Assembly (NCBI RefSeq): GCF_003115855.1
Contig: NZ_KZ819093.1
Coordinates: 1 to 64,000, forward strand
DNA from: Brenneria corticis
Lineage (GTDB): Bacteria; Pseudomonadota; Gammaproteobacteria; Enterobacterales; Enterobacteriaceae
Direction: 5' to 3'
DNA: 64,000 nt
Program-made: the position numbers and the translations under genes
In this document: positions 25,255-32,362 of the stretch, in pieces
Layout of the letters: the number at the start of each line of letters is the position of its first letter
Position numbering within the stretch: position 1 is the stretch's first letter
Notes under the pieces: model-generated
Told to the model about the DNA's origin: nothing
Database searches by the model: none
What the model saw: only the letters and a program-made list of their open reading frames with translations

Positions 25255-26245
25255 TATCCCTCCCGTCGCATGCCTGCATGCCGGGCGGCAAGGGATGGTG
25301 ACAGGCAGCCCCGTGGGCGTGCGCCGTCTGCTGTGCCCGCATCGGCGGCTGCGTGAGGCGACAATCCCCTTGAGCGTACTGGCAACGCGGGTGAAAACGG
25401 CAGCCGGAGGGGAAACGCTCGGCAAGCGGCGGCTGCCCCGCAATGGTCCGCAGCCGCCCATAGCCTCCTTCGCTCACCGGCTGGCAGTCAATCAGTCCGC
25501 GGGTATACGGATGTAACGGCCCGGCCAGCAGCTGACGCTTATCACCGATTTCACATAACCGCCCGCCGTACATAACGGCGATGCGATCGCAGGTTTGCGC
25601 CACCACGCCCAGATCGTGGGTGATCAGGATAATCGCGATGCCCAGCCGATCGCGCAGTTCGTTCAGCAGGCGTAGGATCTGCATTTGTACGGTGACGTCC
25701 AGCGCCGTCGTCGGCTCATCGGCAATCAGCACGGCGGGTTCGCAGGCCAGCGCCACGGCGATCATCGCCCGCTGGCGCATGCCGCCGGAAAATTCATGAG
25801 GGTAGTTGTCCACCCGCCGCTGCGGATCGGCAATACCGACCTGGCGCAACAGCGCCACCGCCTGCCGTCGGGCTTCGCGGCGACCGGCCGCAAAGTGCAG
25901 GCGGCGGCTCTCGGCGATCTGCTGACCGATGGTCATCACCGGATTGAGATGGCTGGCGGGGTTCTGGAAAATCATGCCGATTTGCCGTCCGCGCATGGCC
26001 GTCATCTGCCGTTCATTCAGCGTCAACAGCGACTTATCGCGCAGCAGGATATCGCCTCCGGCGATACGCAGCCCGTCGCCGGGCAGCAGGCGCATCAGCG
26101 CCCGGCAGGTAATGGTTTTACCGGATCCGCTTTCGCCCACCAGACCGAGAATCTCCCCCTGTTCAAGCGTCAGCGAGACACGATCGACCAGCGCGATGCC
26201 CTGCGGATTTTCAACGGTTAACTGCGACACCGTTAATAGCGTCAT
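25244..26245 (-). CDS. Peptide ABC transporter ATP-binding protein, DppD/OppD type
   Basis: The 333-residue ATPase has Walker A GESGSGKT, signature FSGGMRQRAMIAVAL and Walker B VLIADEPTTALD, followed by the switch histidine in LITHDLGVV. The C-terminal extension FPSGCRFHPRCQYAQGDC carries the cysteine pattern of DppD/OppD. It overlaps the permease gene by four bases and the next ATPase gene by 11, so the operon is tightly coupled. Confidence 0.92.
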   Translation of the reverse strand: MTLLTVSQLTVENPQGIALVDRVSLTLEQGEILGLVGESGSGKTITCRALMRLLPGDGLRIAGGDILLRDKSLLTLNERQMTAMRGRQIGMIFQNPASHLNPVMTIGQQIAESRRLHFAAGRREARRQAVALLRQVGIADPQRRVDNYPHEFSGGMRQRAMIAVALACEPAVLIADEPTTALDVTVQMQILRLLNELRDRLGIAIILITHDLGVVAQTCDRIAVMYGGRLCEIGDKRQLLAGPLHPYTRGLIDCQPVSEGGYGRLRTIAGQPPLAERFPSGCRFHPRCQYAQGDCRLTQPPMRAQQTAHAHGAACHHPLPPGMQACDGRDNGQ

Positions 26246-27087
26246 GGCCGTTCTCCCAGCTTGTCGCCCAGTCCGTCAGCCAGCAGGCTGAAGCCCATCG
26301 CCAGCAGCACAATCGCCAGGCCGGGAAAGGCGGTGATCCACCAGGCGGTGGTAATAAAACTTTGTCCTTCCGCCACCATAACGCCCCACTCCGCCAGAGG
26401 CGGCTGAACCCCCAGCCCCAGATAACTCACCGCGGCGCCGTTGAGCAGCACCAGTACGCAGTCGGACATGGCGAACACCACCGAGCCGGTCAGCGCATTG
26501 GGCAACAGGTGAATAAACAGGATCCGGGCATGGTTATAGCCCAGGCTGCGCGCCGCCAGCATAAAATCACGCTGTTTCAGCGTCAGGACCTGGGCGCGCA
26601 CCAGTCGGGCATAGGAGACCCATCCCACCATCGCCATCGCGATATAAAAGCTGCTCAGTCCGGGGCCGAGAATGGCGATGATGGCCAGCATCAGCACCAG
26701 AAAGGGAAACGCCAGCACAATATCAATGCCGCGCATCACAACCGCATCCACCGTCCCGCCGATATAGCCGGAGAGCGCGCCTATCGCCGTGCCGATGACA
26801 AACGGGAAAATCACCCCCATTACGCAGATTTGCAGATCGACTCTGGCCCCCCAGATTACCCGCGAGAAAATATCGCGTCCGAAATTATCGGTGCCGAACA
26901 GATGAGGTAAGCCAGGCGGAAGCAGGCTGGCCTCCAGCTGTTGAGCAATCGGATCGTAAGGGGCAATCCACGGCGCCAGCAGCGCCAGCAATAGCCAGCT
27001 CCCCAGTATCAGCACGCCTGCCGTCAGGGTATGCCGCCGCGGTAGCCAGCGGTAACGAACGCGATGGACGACCGGGGTCAGGCTCAT
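26242..27087 (-). CDS. Peptide ABC transporter permease, DppC/OppC type
   Basis: The 281-residue protein has the N-terminal helix and periplasmic segment usual in OppC (LAPWIAPYDPIAQQLEASL...LFGTDNFGRDIFSRVIWG) and a C-terminal transport domain with the EAA-type loop MLAARSLGYNHARILFIHLLP. It overlaps genes on both sides by four bases. It forms a heteromeric channel with the DppB-type protein encoded just upstream. Confidence 0.93.
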   Translation of the reverse strand: MSLTPVVHRVRYRWLPRRHTLTAGVLILGSWLLLALLAPWIAPYDPIAQQLEASLLPPGLPHLFGTDNFGRDIFSRVIWGARVDLQICVMGVIFPFVIGTAIGALSGYIGGTVDAVVMRGIDIVLAFPFLVLMLAIIAILGPGLSSFYIAMAMVGWVSYARLVRAQVLTLKQRDFMLAARSLGYNHARILFIHLLPNALTGSVVFAMSDCVLVLLNGAAVSYLGLGVQPPLAEWGVMVAEGQSFITTAWWITAFPGLAIVLLAMGFSLLADGLGDKLGERP

Positions 27088-28022
27088 TGTTTTACCCTCG
27101 GATCCAGCGCTACGGTGAGTAAATCCGCCAGCAGATTCACCGCCACCGTAGCCAGCGCGAAGACCATAACCACGCCCTGCACCACCATATAGTCGCGGCT
27201 GAAAATAGCCTTTACCAACAGTTGTCCCATTCCCGGAATGGCGAACACGCTTTCGATCACCACCGTGCTGCCGATCAGCCAGCCGATATTGACCGCCAGC
27301 AGATTCACCGTGGGCACCAGCGAGTTAGGCAGGACATGGCGCCAGAAAATGCGCCGCTCGCTTTGCCCGCGGGCGCGGGCGGCGGTGACGTAATCATTTT
27401 TCAACTCCATCAGCAGGCTGGCGCGCAGATTGCGGGTCAGCACGGCGGACAGCGCCAGCGCCACCGTCAGGCAGGGCAGCGCCAGATGATGCAGCCGCTC
27501 GGCCCAGTCATCGCCATAACCGGACACCGGGAACCAGCCCAGCGTAATGCTGAACAACAGGATCAGCATGATGCCGAGCCAAAAGGCGGGAAATCCCAGC
27601 CCGGCGGTGGAAAACAGCCGGATAAGCTGATCGGGCAGACGCCCGCGGCGGCGCGCCGCCGTTGCCGCCAGAGGCAGGGTAAGCAGCAGCGCCAGCAGCA
27701 CGCTGCCCGTCACCAGATGTAGCGTAGGCTCAATCCGTGACAGGATCAGCTTCAGGGTATCGACGCGATAAACGATGGATCGGCCCATCTCGCCATGCAG
27801 CAGATTGCGCAGAAAATAGAGATATTGCAGCCATACCGGCTCATCAAGCGCGTATTGCGCGCGGATACGCGCCACGGCCTCCGGCGTGCTGCGCACGCCG
27901 AGCAAAATACGCACCGGATCGCCGGGAATAGCGCGCACCATCACGAAGGTGATCAGGCTGATGCCCAGCAGAACCGGCAGCAGCTGTAACGGACGCCAGA
28001 GCAGAAAACGATAGCGATGCAT
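27084..28022 (-). CDS. Peptide ABC transporter permease, DppB/OppB type
   Basis: The 312-residue protein opens MHRYRFLLWRPLQLLPVLLG and contains the DppB family pattern VMVRAIPGDPVRILLG and the loop YVTAARARGQSERRIFWRHV. I start at 28022, since AAAGAGGG lies before that ATG; the longer frame upstream is out of character. Only four bases separate it from the stop of the 73-codon gene, which argues that both are translated from one message. Confidence 0.93.
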   Translation of the reverse strand: MHRYRFLLWRPLQLLPVLLGISLITFVMVRAIPGDPVRILLGVRSTPEAVARIRAQYALDEPVWLQYLYFLRNLLHGEMGRSIVYRVDTLKLILSRIEPTLHLVTGSVLLALLLTLPLAATAARRRGRLPDQLIRLFSTAGLGFPAFWLGIMLILLFSITLGWFPVSGYGDDWAERLHHLALPCLTVALALSAVLTRNLRASLLMELKNDYVTAARARGQSERRIFWRHVLPNSLVPTVNLLAVNIGWLIGSTVVIESVFAIPGMGQLLVKAIFSRDYMVVQGVVMVFALATVAVNLLADLLTVALDPRVKQ

Positions 28023-28026
28023 AGGT

Positions 28027-28248
28027 TTACCCTCTTTCGCCGTTACGCTGCTGGAGGAATAAAGCGCGCCGCGACGCACTGATATGGTGCAATTCCAGCG
28101 CGTTCGCCAGTTCGGCGCGCATTATCGGCAGACCATCGCCGGGGGTTGCGGCTCCGTCATTCAGACGCCGTTTATCCGCCTTATGATTGTCGCCACCCAG
28201 TGCCGCCTTAGCGGGGCGCTGCCTGTCAGCGTTGATTTCGTACCACAT
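28027..28248 (-). CDS. 73-residue protein, first gene of the peptide importer operon
   Basis: ATG at 28248 follows a very strong ribosome site, GGAGGAGAT, and the frame ends four bases before the DppB-type permease start. The product opens MWYEINADRQRPAKAALGGD and is hydrophilic and basic, with no signal peptide or membrane helix. I do not know the family. Strong translation signals and the tight spacing argue that it is real. In a locus that imports and trims peptides it could be a leader or regulatory polypeptide, or a source of a peptide ligand; both are speculation. Confidence 0.62.
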   Translation of the reverse strand: MWYEINADRQRPAKAALGGDNHKADKRRLNDGAATPGDGLPIMRAELANALELHHISASRRALFLQQRNGERG

Positions 28249-28322
28249 ATCTCCTCCGGCCGATCGCGGTGAGGGTTATCATCCCCTTGTGCCTACGCTA
28301 ACCGGCGCTAACGCAAAGGGGT

Positions 28323-28342
28323 AGTTAGTAAAAATACTAGGT
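28323..28342. promoter_or_regulatory. 20-bp lux-box-like element 1
   Basis: On the minus strand it reads ACCTAGTATTTTTACTAACT: a dyad of 7-bp half-sites (ACCTAGT/ACTAACT) around six bases, the layout of a lux box. It lies in the divergent region between the LuxR solo gene and the 73-codon gene. A close copy occurs at 29198-29217. The two share AACCTA, TTTTT, ACTA and CT in the same register. CGCTAAC also occurs twice at about 28296-28312, ten bases apart. Confidence 0.65.
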
Positions 28343-28441
28343 TTGTCCCTACCGTGAGGTGGCACTTTATTTGCATGATTACGATCGGGATTTGCAGGAT
28401 CCGTGCCCGAATGGAGGGGCCCCTGGCTGGCGGAGGCGAAG

Positions 28442-29197
28442 ATGAAACGGGTAGTGAAAGAAAACGGCGCATGCCCGCAACAAGCGACGCTGGATGCGGC
28501 GTTCGAACGGTTGTTCGGAAAAACGTCCCGGCTCGGCTTTGACGCGCTGATTTATGACTACACCCCCGTACCGCGCTCGGTGGAGGGAGAGTTGATCACG
28601 CCATCGGTGCTGCAAATGCGCAATGTGCCTGAAGATATGCAGCTGCTGTGGTGCGAGAGCGGGTATTATCAGGTGGACCCGGTGCAAATTTATGCGCTGG
28701 AAAGCTGTGCGCCTTTTATCTGGTCTTATCAACGCCCCGATAGTACTTCATTGAGAAATATCATCGATGAGCGGCATTACCCGGTCACGCACTACATGCG
28801 CGATAACAATATGCCCTGCGGCGCCACGGTTCCGCTGCACCTGCCGCGCGGCGGGTTTGTCACCGTCACCGGCATCCACAGCGGCGCCGGGCACGAACAG
28901 GACATCGGCCAGGTGCTGGCGGAGCTAAGCCTGCTGGCGCATACCTTTCAGGAACAAATTTACCCGTTATTCGACGATCGTGTCCTGACCTGTCAGCATA
29001 TCCGCCTGAGCAAACGCGAGCGAGAATGTCTGGCATGGGCGGCGGAAGGGCTGACGGCCAAAGAGATTGCCCGTAAGCTTAACCGCTCTATCGCCACCGT
29101 CGCGCTGCACCTCAATTCCGCCGCCAGAAAGCTGGGGGCCAGCAATCGCGTACAGGCGGTGGTTCGCGCCCTGCACTACCGGTTGCTGGACAGCTAA
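28442..29197 (+). CDS. LuxR solo of the PipR/OryR plant-responsive type
   Basis: The 251-residue regulator has an autoinducer-binding domain (about 15-170) and a LuxR helix-turn-helix (187-251, LSKRERECLAWAAEGLTAKEIA). In AHL receptors the pocket contains W57 and Y61; here those positions are Met66 and Trp70 (EDMQLLW), the substitution pattern known for the OryR/PsoR/XccR/PipR group that answers plant-derived compounds and not AHLs. The conserved D79-P80, W94 and G127 are kept. There is no luxI gene nearby. The start at 28442 has GGAGG five bases upstream; a GTG at 28403 is less likely. It is flanked by a peptide importer and a proline iminopeptidase, as is typical of the group. Confidence 0.88.
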   Translation: MKRVVKENGACPQQATLDAAFERLFGKTSRLGFDALIYDYTPVPRSVEGELITPSVLQMRNVPEDMQLLWCESGYYQVDPVQIYALESCAPFIWSYQRPDSTSLRNIIDERHYPVTHYMRDNNMPCGATVPLHLPRGGFVTVTGIHSGAGHEQDIGQVLAELSLLAHTFQEQIYPLFDDRVLTCQHIRLSKRERECLAWAAEGLTAKEIARKLNRSIATVALHLNSAARKLGASNRVQAVVRALHYRLLDS

Positions 29198-29217
29198 ACC
29201 TATCTTTTTTACTAGCT
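29198..29217 (+). promoter_or_regulatory. 20-bp lux-box-like element 2
   Basis: ACCTATCTTTTTTACTAGCT begins directly after the LuxR solo stop codon and about 60 bases before the hydrolase start. It matches element 1 at 28323-28342 (minus strand) in about 15 of 20 positions, with the same half-site spacing. It is a likely binding site for the LuxR solo that activates the hydrolase gene. Confidence 0.65.
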
Positions 29218-29275
29218 GTTTCCCCGCTCGCCGCCGTTTACCCTGAAATCATCCATGACCAACAGGGTAAACATC

Positions 29276-30187
29276 ATGTACGACATCAAAGAAGGCTATG
29301 CGCCTTATCTTGAGTATCACACCTGGTATCGTATCTGCGGCGATCGTCATAATGGATTAACACCGCTGGTCATTGCCCACGGCGGGCCGGGCTGCACCCA
29401 TGATTATGTCGACGCGTTTCGTGATATCGCGGAAAGCGGCCGGGCCGTAATCCACTACGACCAGTTGGGCAATGGCCGCTCAACGCACCTTGCGGATAAA
29501 CCCGCCGATTTCTGGCAACCCGCCCTGTTTCTGGACGAACTGGATAACCTGTTGCGGCACCTTGGTATCGAGCGAAACTATGCGCTGTTGGGACAGTCCT
29601 GGGGAGGTATGCTAGGGGCGGAACACGCGGTGACGCGGCCTGCCGGGCTGAAAGCGCTGATTATCGCCAACTCGCCGGCATCGATGGCGCTGTGGCTGTC
29701 GGCAGCCGCCAGGCTGCGCAGCGCATTGCCTGACGACATTCAAAACGCGCTGCGACAGCATGAACAGGCCGGTACGCTGAACAGCGCTGCCTACCGAACC
29801 GCCACCCAGGCGTTTTACCAACGCCACGTCTGCCGCCTCGATCCCTGGCCGGACGAGGTCAAACGCACCTTCGACGCCATGGACGCCGACCCGACCGTCT
29901 ACCACGCGATGAACGGCCCGACGGAGTTCCATGTCATCGGCAGTATGAAAAACTGGAGCATCATCGATCGGTTGTCCGCAATCAACGTTCCCACGCTGCT
30001 GATCTCCGGACGCTATGACGAAGCGGCGCCGGAAGTTGTCGAACCGTTCGCAGAATATATCCGCGATGCCGAGTGGATTATCTTTGAACACTCCAGCCAT
30101 ATGCCGCACGTCGAGGAGCGCTCGGCCTGCATGGCGGCGGTACGCCATTTTCTGGACAGAAAACTGTCCGCCGGCGGCGGGCAATAA
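29276..30187 (+). CDS. Proline iminopeptidase-like alpha/beta hydrolase
   Basis: The 303-residue protein belongs to the S33 family: HGGPGCTHDYV forms the oxyanion loop, GQSWGG holds the nucleophilic serine (about residue 105), GRYDEA the acid and HSSHMPHVEE the histidine. These enzymes remove N-terminal proline or hydrolyse small amides in the cytoplasm. In PipR/OryR-type loci a pip gene is the usual regulated target. I prefer the ATG at 29276, with AGGG eight bases upstream, over one at 29255. A 20-bp lux-like box lies upstream. Confidence 0.88.
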   Translation: MYDIKEGYAPYLEYHTWYRICGDRHNGLTPLVIAHGGPGCTHDYVDAFRDIAESGRAVIHYDQLGNGRSTHLADKPADFWQPALFLDELDNLLRHLGIERNYALLGQSWGGMLGAEHAVTRPAGLKALIIANSPASMALWLSAAARLRSALPDDIQNALRQHEQAGTLNSAAYRTATQAFYQRHVCRLDPWPDEVKRTFDAMDADPTVYHAMNGPTEFHVIGSMKNWSIIDRLSAINVPTLLISGRYDEAAPEVVEPFAEYIRDAEWIIFEHSSHMPHVEERSACMAAVRHFLDRKLSAGGGQ

Positions 30188-30188
30188 C

Positions 30189-30254
30189 CTCCCCGGCAAT
30201 GACTGCATGTAACGACCAGTCCGCAATAGTACGCCATCACGGACTGGTGGGGAG
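30189..30254. terminator. Nested inverted repeat between convergent genes
   Basis: An inner stem ACCAGTCCG/CGGACTGGT (30215-30223/30240-30248, perfect) is enclosed by CTCCCC/GGGGAG (30189-30194/30249-30254). No T-run follows on either side. Its place between two convergent stops suggests a shared transcription barrier. Confidence 0.4.
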
Positions 30255-30260
30255 AACATG

Positions 30261-30596
30261 TTATTTTGCTTGTTCCAGAGCCTGCTTCACGGCGTTAATA
30301 ACCCCCTCACTGGACCCTGTGGCCCCCGTTACCGCATCCACCTGATCAGGATCCTGTGTTTCGATCAGCTCAGGTATCACGTTATCAATAACGCCCATCA
30401 TCAGCGCTTCAGTGTCTTCATGGCTGACCACCTCGGCGTTGGTGATTTTCCCTCCTTCAACAATCACGGAAACTTCGACTTCCCCCTCTTTTCCCGGCGC
30501 TTTACCCGTATAGGTGCCGTCTTTATACTCGGCGGCGGCGGCAAAAGAGAACGAAAGAGCCAACGTGGCCAGCATGGCCGGAATCAAATTTTTCAT
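30261..30596 (-). CDS. Exported FMN-binding domain protein
   Basis: The 111-residue product has a signal peptide (MKNLIPAMLATLALSFSFAAAA) and one FMN_bind domain. The motif VDAVTGATGSS holds the threonine to which FMN is covalently attached in this family (as in NqrC and urocanate or fumarate reductases). I start at 30596 behind GGGAAAG. It lies downstream of two FAD-domain reductases on the same strand and would pass electrons to them; in Shewanella-type enzymes the two domains are often fused. No ApbE flavin transferase gene is seen in the window. Confidence 0.87.
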   Translation of the reverse strand: MKNLIPAMLATLALSFSFAAAAEYKDGTYTGKAPGKEGEVEVSVIVEGGKITNAEVVSHEDTEALMMGVIDNVIPELIETQDPDQVDAVTGATGSSEGVINAVKQALEQAK

Positions 30597-30737
30597 AGCT
30601 TTCCCATAAGTTAGTTGCACACAAAACGCTCATCGAAAACTAACAGTAAGCAGTGCTCCCTGTTGGTAAAGCCTATATTAACCACTCGACCATCGCGGAC
30701 AATAAGCCAGTACGTTTTTTGGGATCAAATCCCCCGA

Positions 30738-32147
30738 TTATTTACCTTCTTTAATTTCTTTCACCGCCCGATCGGCGCCGATGCGCCCGTAGGTGACAAT
30801 ATCCGCCAGCGAGTTGCCGCCCAGACGGTTGGCGCCATGCACCCCGCCGGCGGCTTCGCCCGCGGCGAACAGGTTGGGGATCACCCTGCCGTTCACATCC
30901 AGCGCCTGGGCTCTGTTGTTAATCGCAATCCCGCCCATGGTATGGTGAATGCCCGGCGTGACTTCAATGGCGTAATATTTGCCGCTGTCGAGAGAATGCT
31001 TCAGGCTATCGCGGCCGAATTCGGCGTCTTTTTTATCTTTAATATATTGGTCATAGGCGCTGACGGTGTTAACCAACTGTTTGCCATCGACGTTAATGGC
31101 TTTGGCCAACTCCTCGACGCTATTTCCTTCGGCAACCAGTTTCTGCTTAAAGTAGGTTTCGATGGTATGATTCTTTTTCACCAGATCGTCGTTAAAAATC
31201 ACGTAGGCGTGTTTGCCCGGCTGTTTCAGAATATTTTGCGAAACCACATCGCGGGTTAACAGCTCATTGGTAAAGCGTTTGCCCTGTTCGTTGACCAGGA
31301 TGGCGCCATCTCCCCGCACACCTTCCGAAATCAGGATCCCTTGACCGGGAACCGTAGTGGGATGGATCTGGATATATTCCATATCCACCAGTTTGGCATT
31401 CAGCTTCTGCGCCATTTTGATCCCTTCGCCCAGCGCGCCCGGCGCATTGGTGGTTTTAAATCCCACCAGTTTGGGGTCGTATTCCTTAATCATGTCGAAG
31501 TTGGCGCCGAAGCCGCCAGAGGTGATCATCACCTTTTTGGCGTCAATAACGTACTCTTTGCCGTCTTTCCCTTTGGCTTTGACACCGATTACCGCGCCTT
31601 TGTCATTTTGCAGAATTTCAATTGCCGCCGTATTGGTGCGTAAATCGATATGCTGAGCTTTGATTTTTTTGATCAACGCCACGGCGATATAGCTGCCGGC
31701 GGGTTCACCGCCCTCGGGCCGGTGGATACGATCAACGCTCGCGCCACCCGCTCTGGAGACTTCAGAGAGTTCCGCGCCGTTTTCCTTCAGGAAAAGGACC
31801 GAATCTTTGGCGTGTTCAGTTAAGGTTTTTACCAGAGCGGGATTATTTTTTTGTTTGCCGCCTTTCATGGTGTCCTGATAAAAAAGCTCAGGGCTGTCAT
31901 TGATGCCCTTCGCTTTCTGATAGTCGGTCCCTGCCGCATTCAGCCCTCCTTCCGCCCGGGCGGTATTACCACCGGCAAAGGGCATTTTTTCCAACAATAT
32001 GACTTTCGCACCCTGGTTGTGTGCTTCAATCGCCGCCGACATCCCAGCCCCGCCCGCGCCGATAATGACCAAATCGCTACTTTCACTATGAACGGCGGAG
32101 GAAAAGACGAGCGTCAGCGCGCTCAATAAGAAAACTGCGTTCTTCAT
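30738..32147 (-). CDS. Periplasmic fumarate-reductase-type flavoprotein, copy 1
   Basis: The 469-residue protein has a signal peptide (MKNAVFLLSALTLVFSSAVHS) and a complete FAD-domain of the FrdA/flavocytochrome c family: IIGAGGAGMSAAIEA binds FAD; YIQIHPTTVPG, RDVVSQNI, HHTMGG and GANRLGGNSL carry the catalytic histidines and arginines. There is no haem domain. In the segment equivalent to the Fcc3 substrate site it reads ILISEGVRG, with serine in place of the usual threonine. It is roughly 80 percent identical by eye to the gene at 32363-33775 and is likely to reduce fumarate or a related unsaturated acid. Confidence 0.85.
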   Translation of the reverse strand: MKNAVFLLSALTLVFSSAVHSESSDLVIIGAGGAGMSAAIEAHNQGAKVILLEKMPFAGGNTARAEGGLNAAGTDYQKAKGINDSPELFYQDTMKGGKQKNNPALVKTLTEHAKDSVLFLKENGAELSEVSRAGGASVDRIHRPEGGEPAGSYIAVALIKKIKAQHIDLRTNTAAIEILQNDKGAVIGVKAKGKDGKEYVIDAKKVMITSGGFGANFDMIKEYDPKLVGFKTTNAPGALGEGIKMAQKLNAKLVDMEYIQIHPTTVPGQGILISEGVRGDGAILVNEQGKRFTNELLTRDVVSQNILKQPGKHAYVIFNDDLVKKNHTIETYFKQKLVAEGNSVEELAKAINVDGKQLVNTVSAYDQYIKDKKDAEFGRDSLKHSLDSGKYYAIEVTPGIHHTMGGIAINNRAQALDVNGRVIPNLFAAGEAAGGVHGANRLGGNSLADIVTYGRIGADRAVKEIKEGK

Positions 32148-32239
32148 GAAATATGTGCCTATATTTTGTCATTGCTACAAATAGTGTTACCCCTGAAATT
32201 CCAAACCTATATTTTATTGTCCGACCCAATTTTTATCGG

Positions 32240-32297
32240 GCACTGCTTTGCTACATACAAAGAATCAAACTTTATGTAACGGCGCACAAAGCAGTGC
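32240..32297. repeat. Nested inverted repeat between the flavoprotein genes
   Basis: GCACTGCTTTG (32240-32250) pairs perfectly with CAAAGCAGTGC (32287-32297). Inside, TACATA (32252-32257) pairs with TATGTA (32273-32278). The stem is long but lacks a T-run on either strand. It lies in the 215-base gap between the tandem copies and may partly attenuate or process their message. Confidence 0.5.
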
Positions 32298-32362
32298 CGA
32301 TTTACGTCCTATTTCAATTGCCATTTAAAAATTTCAAATAGCCTTTCCAATAAAGGCCCCGA

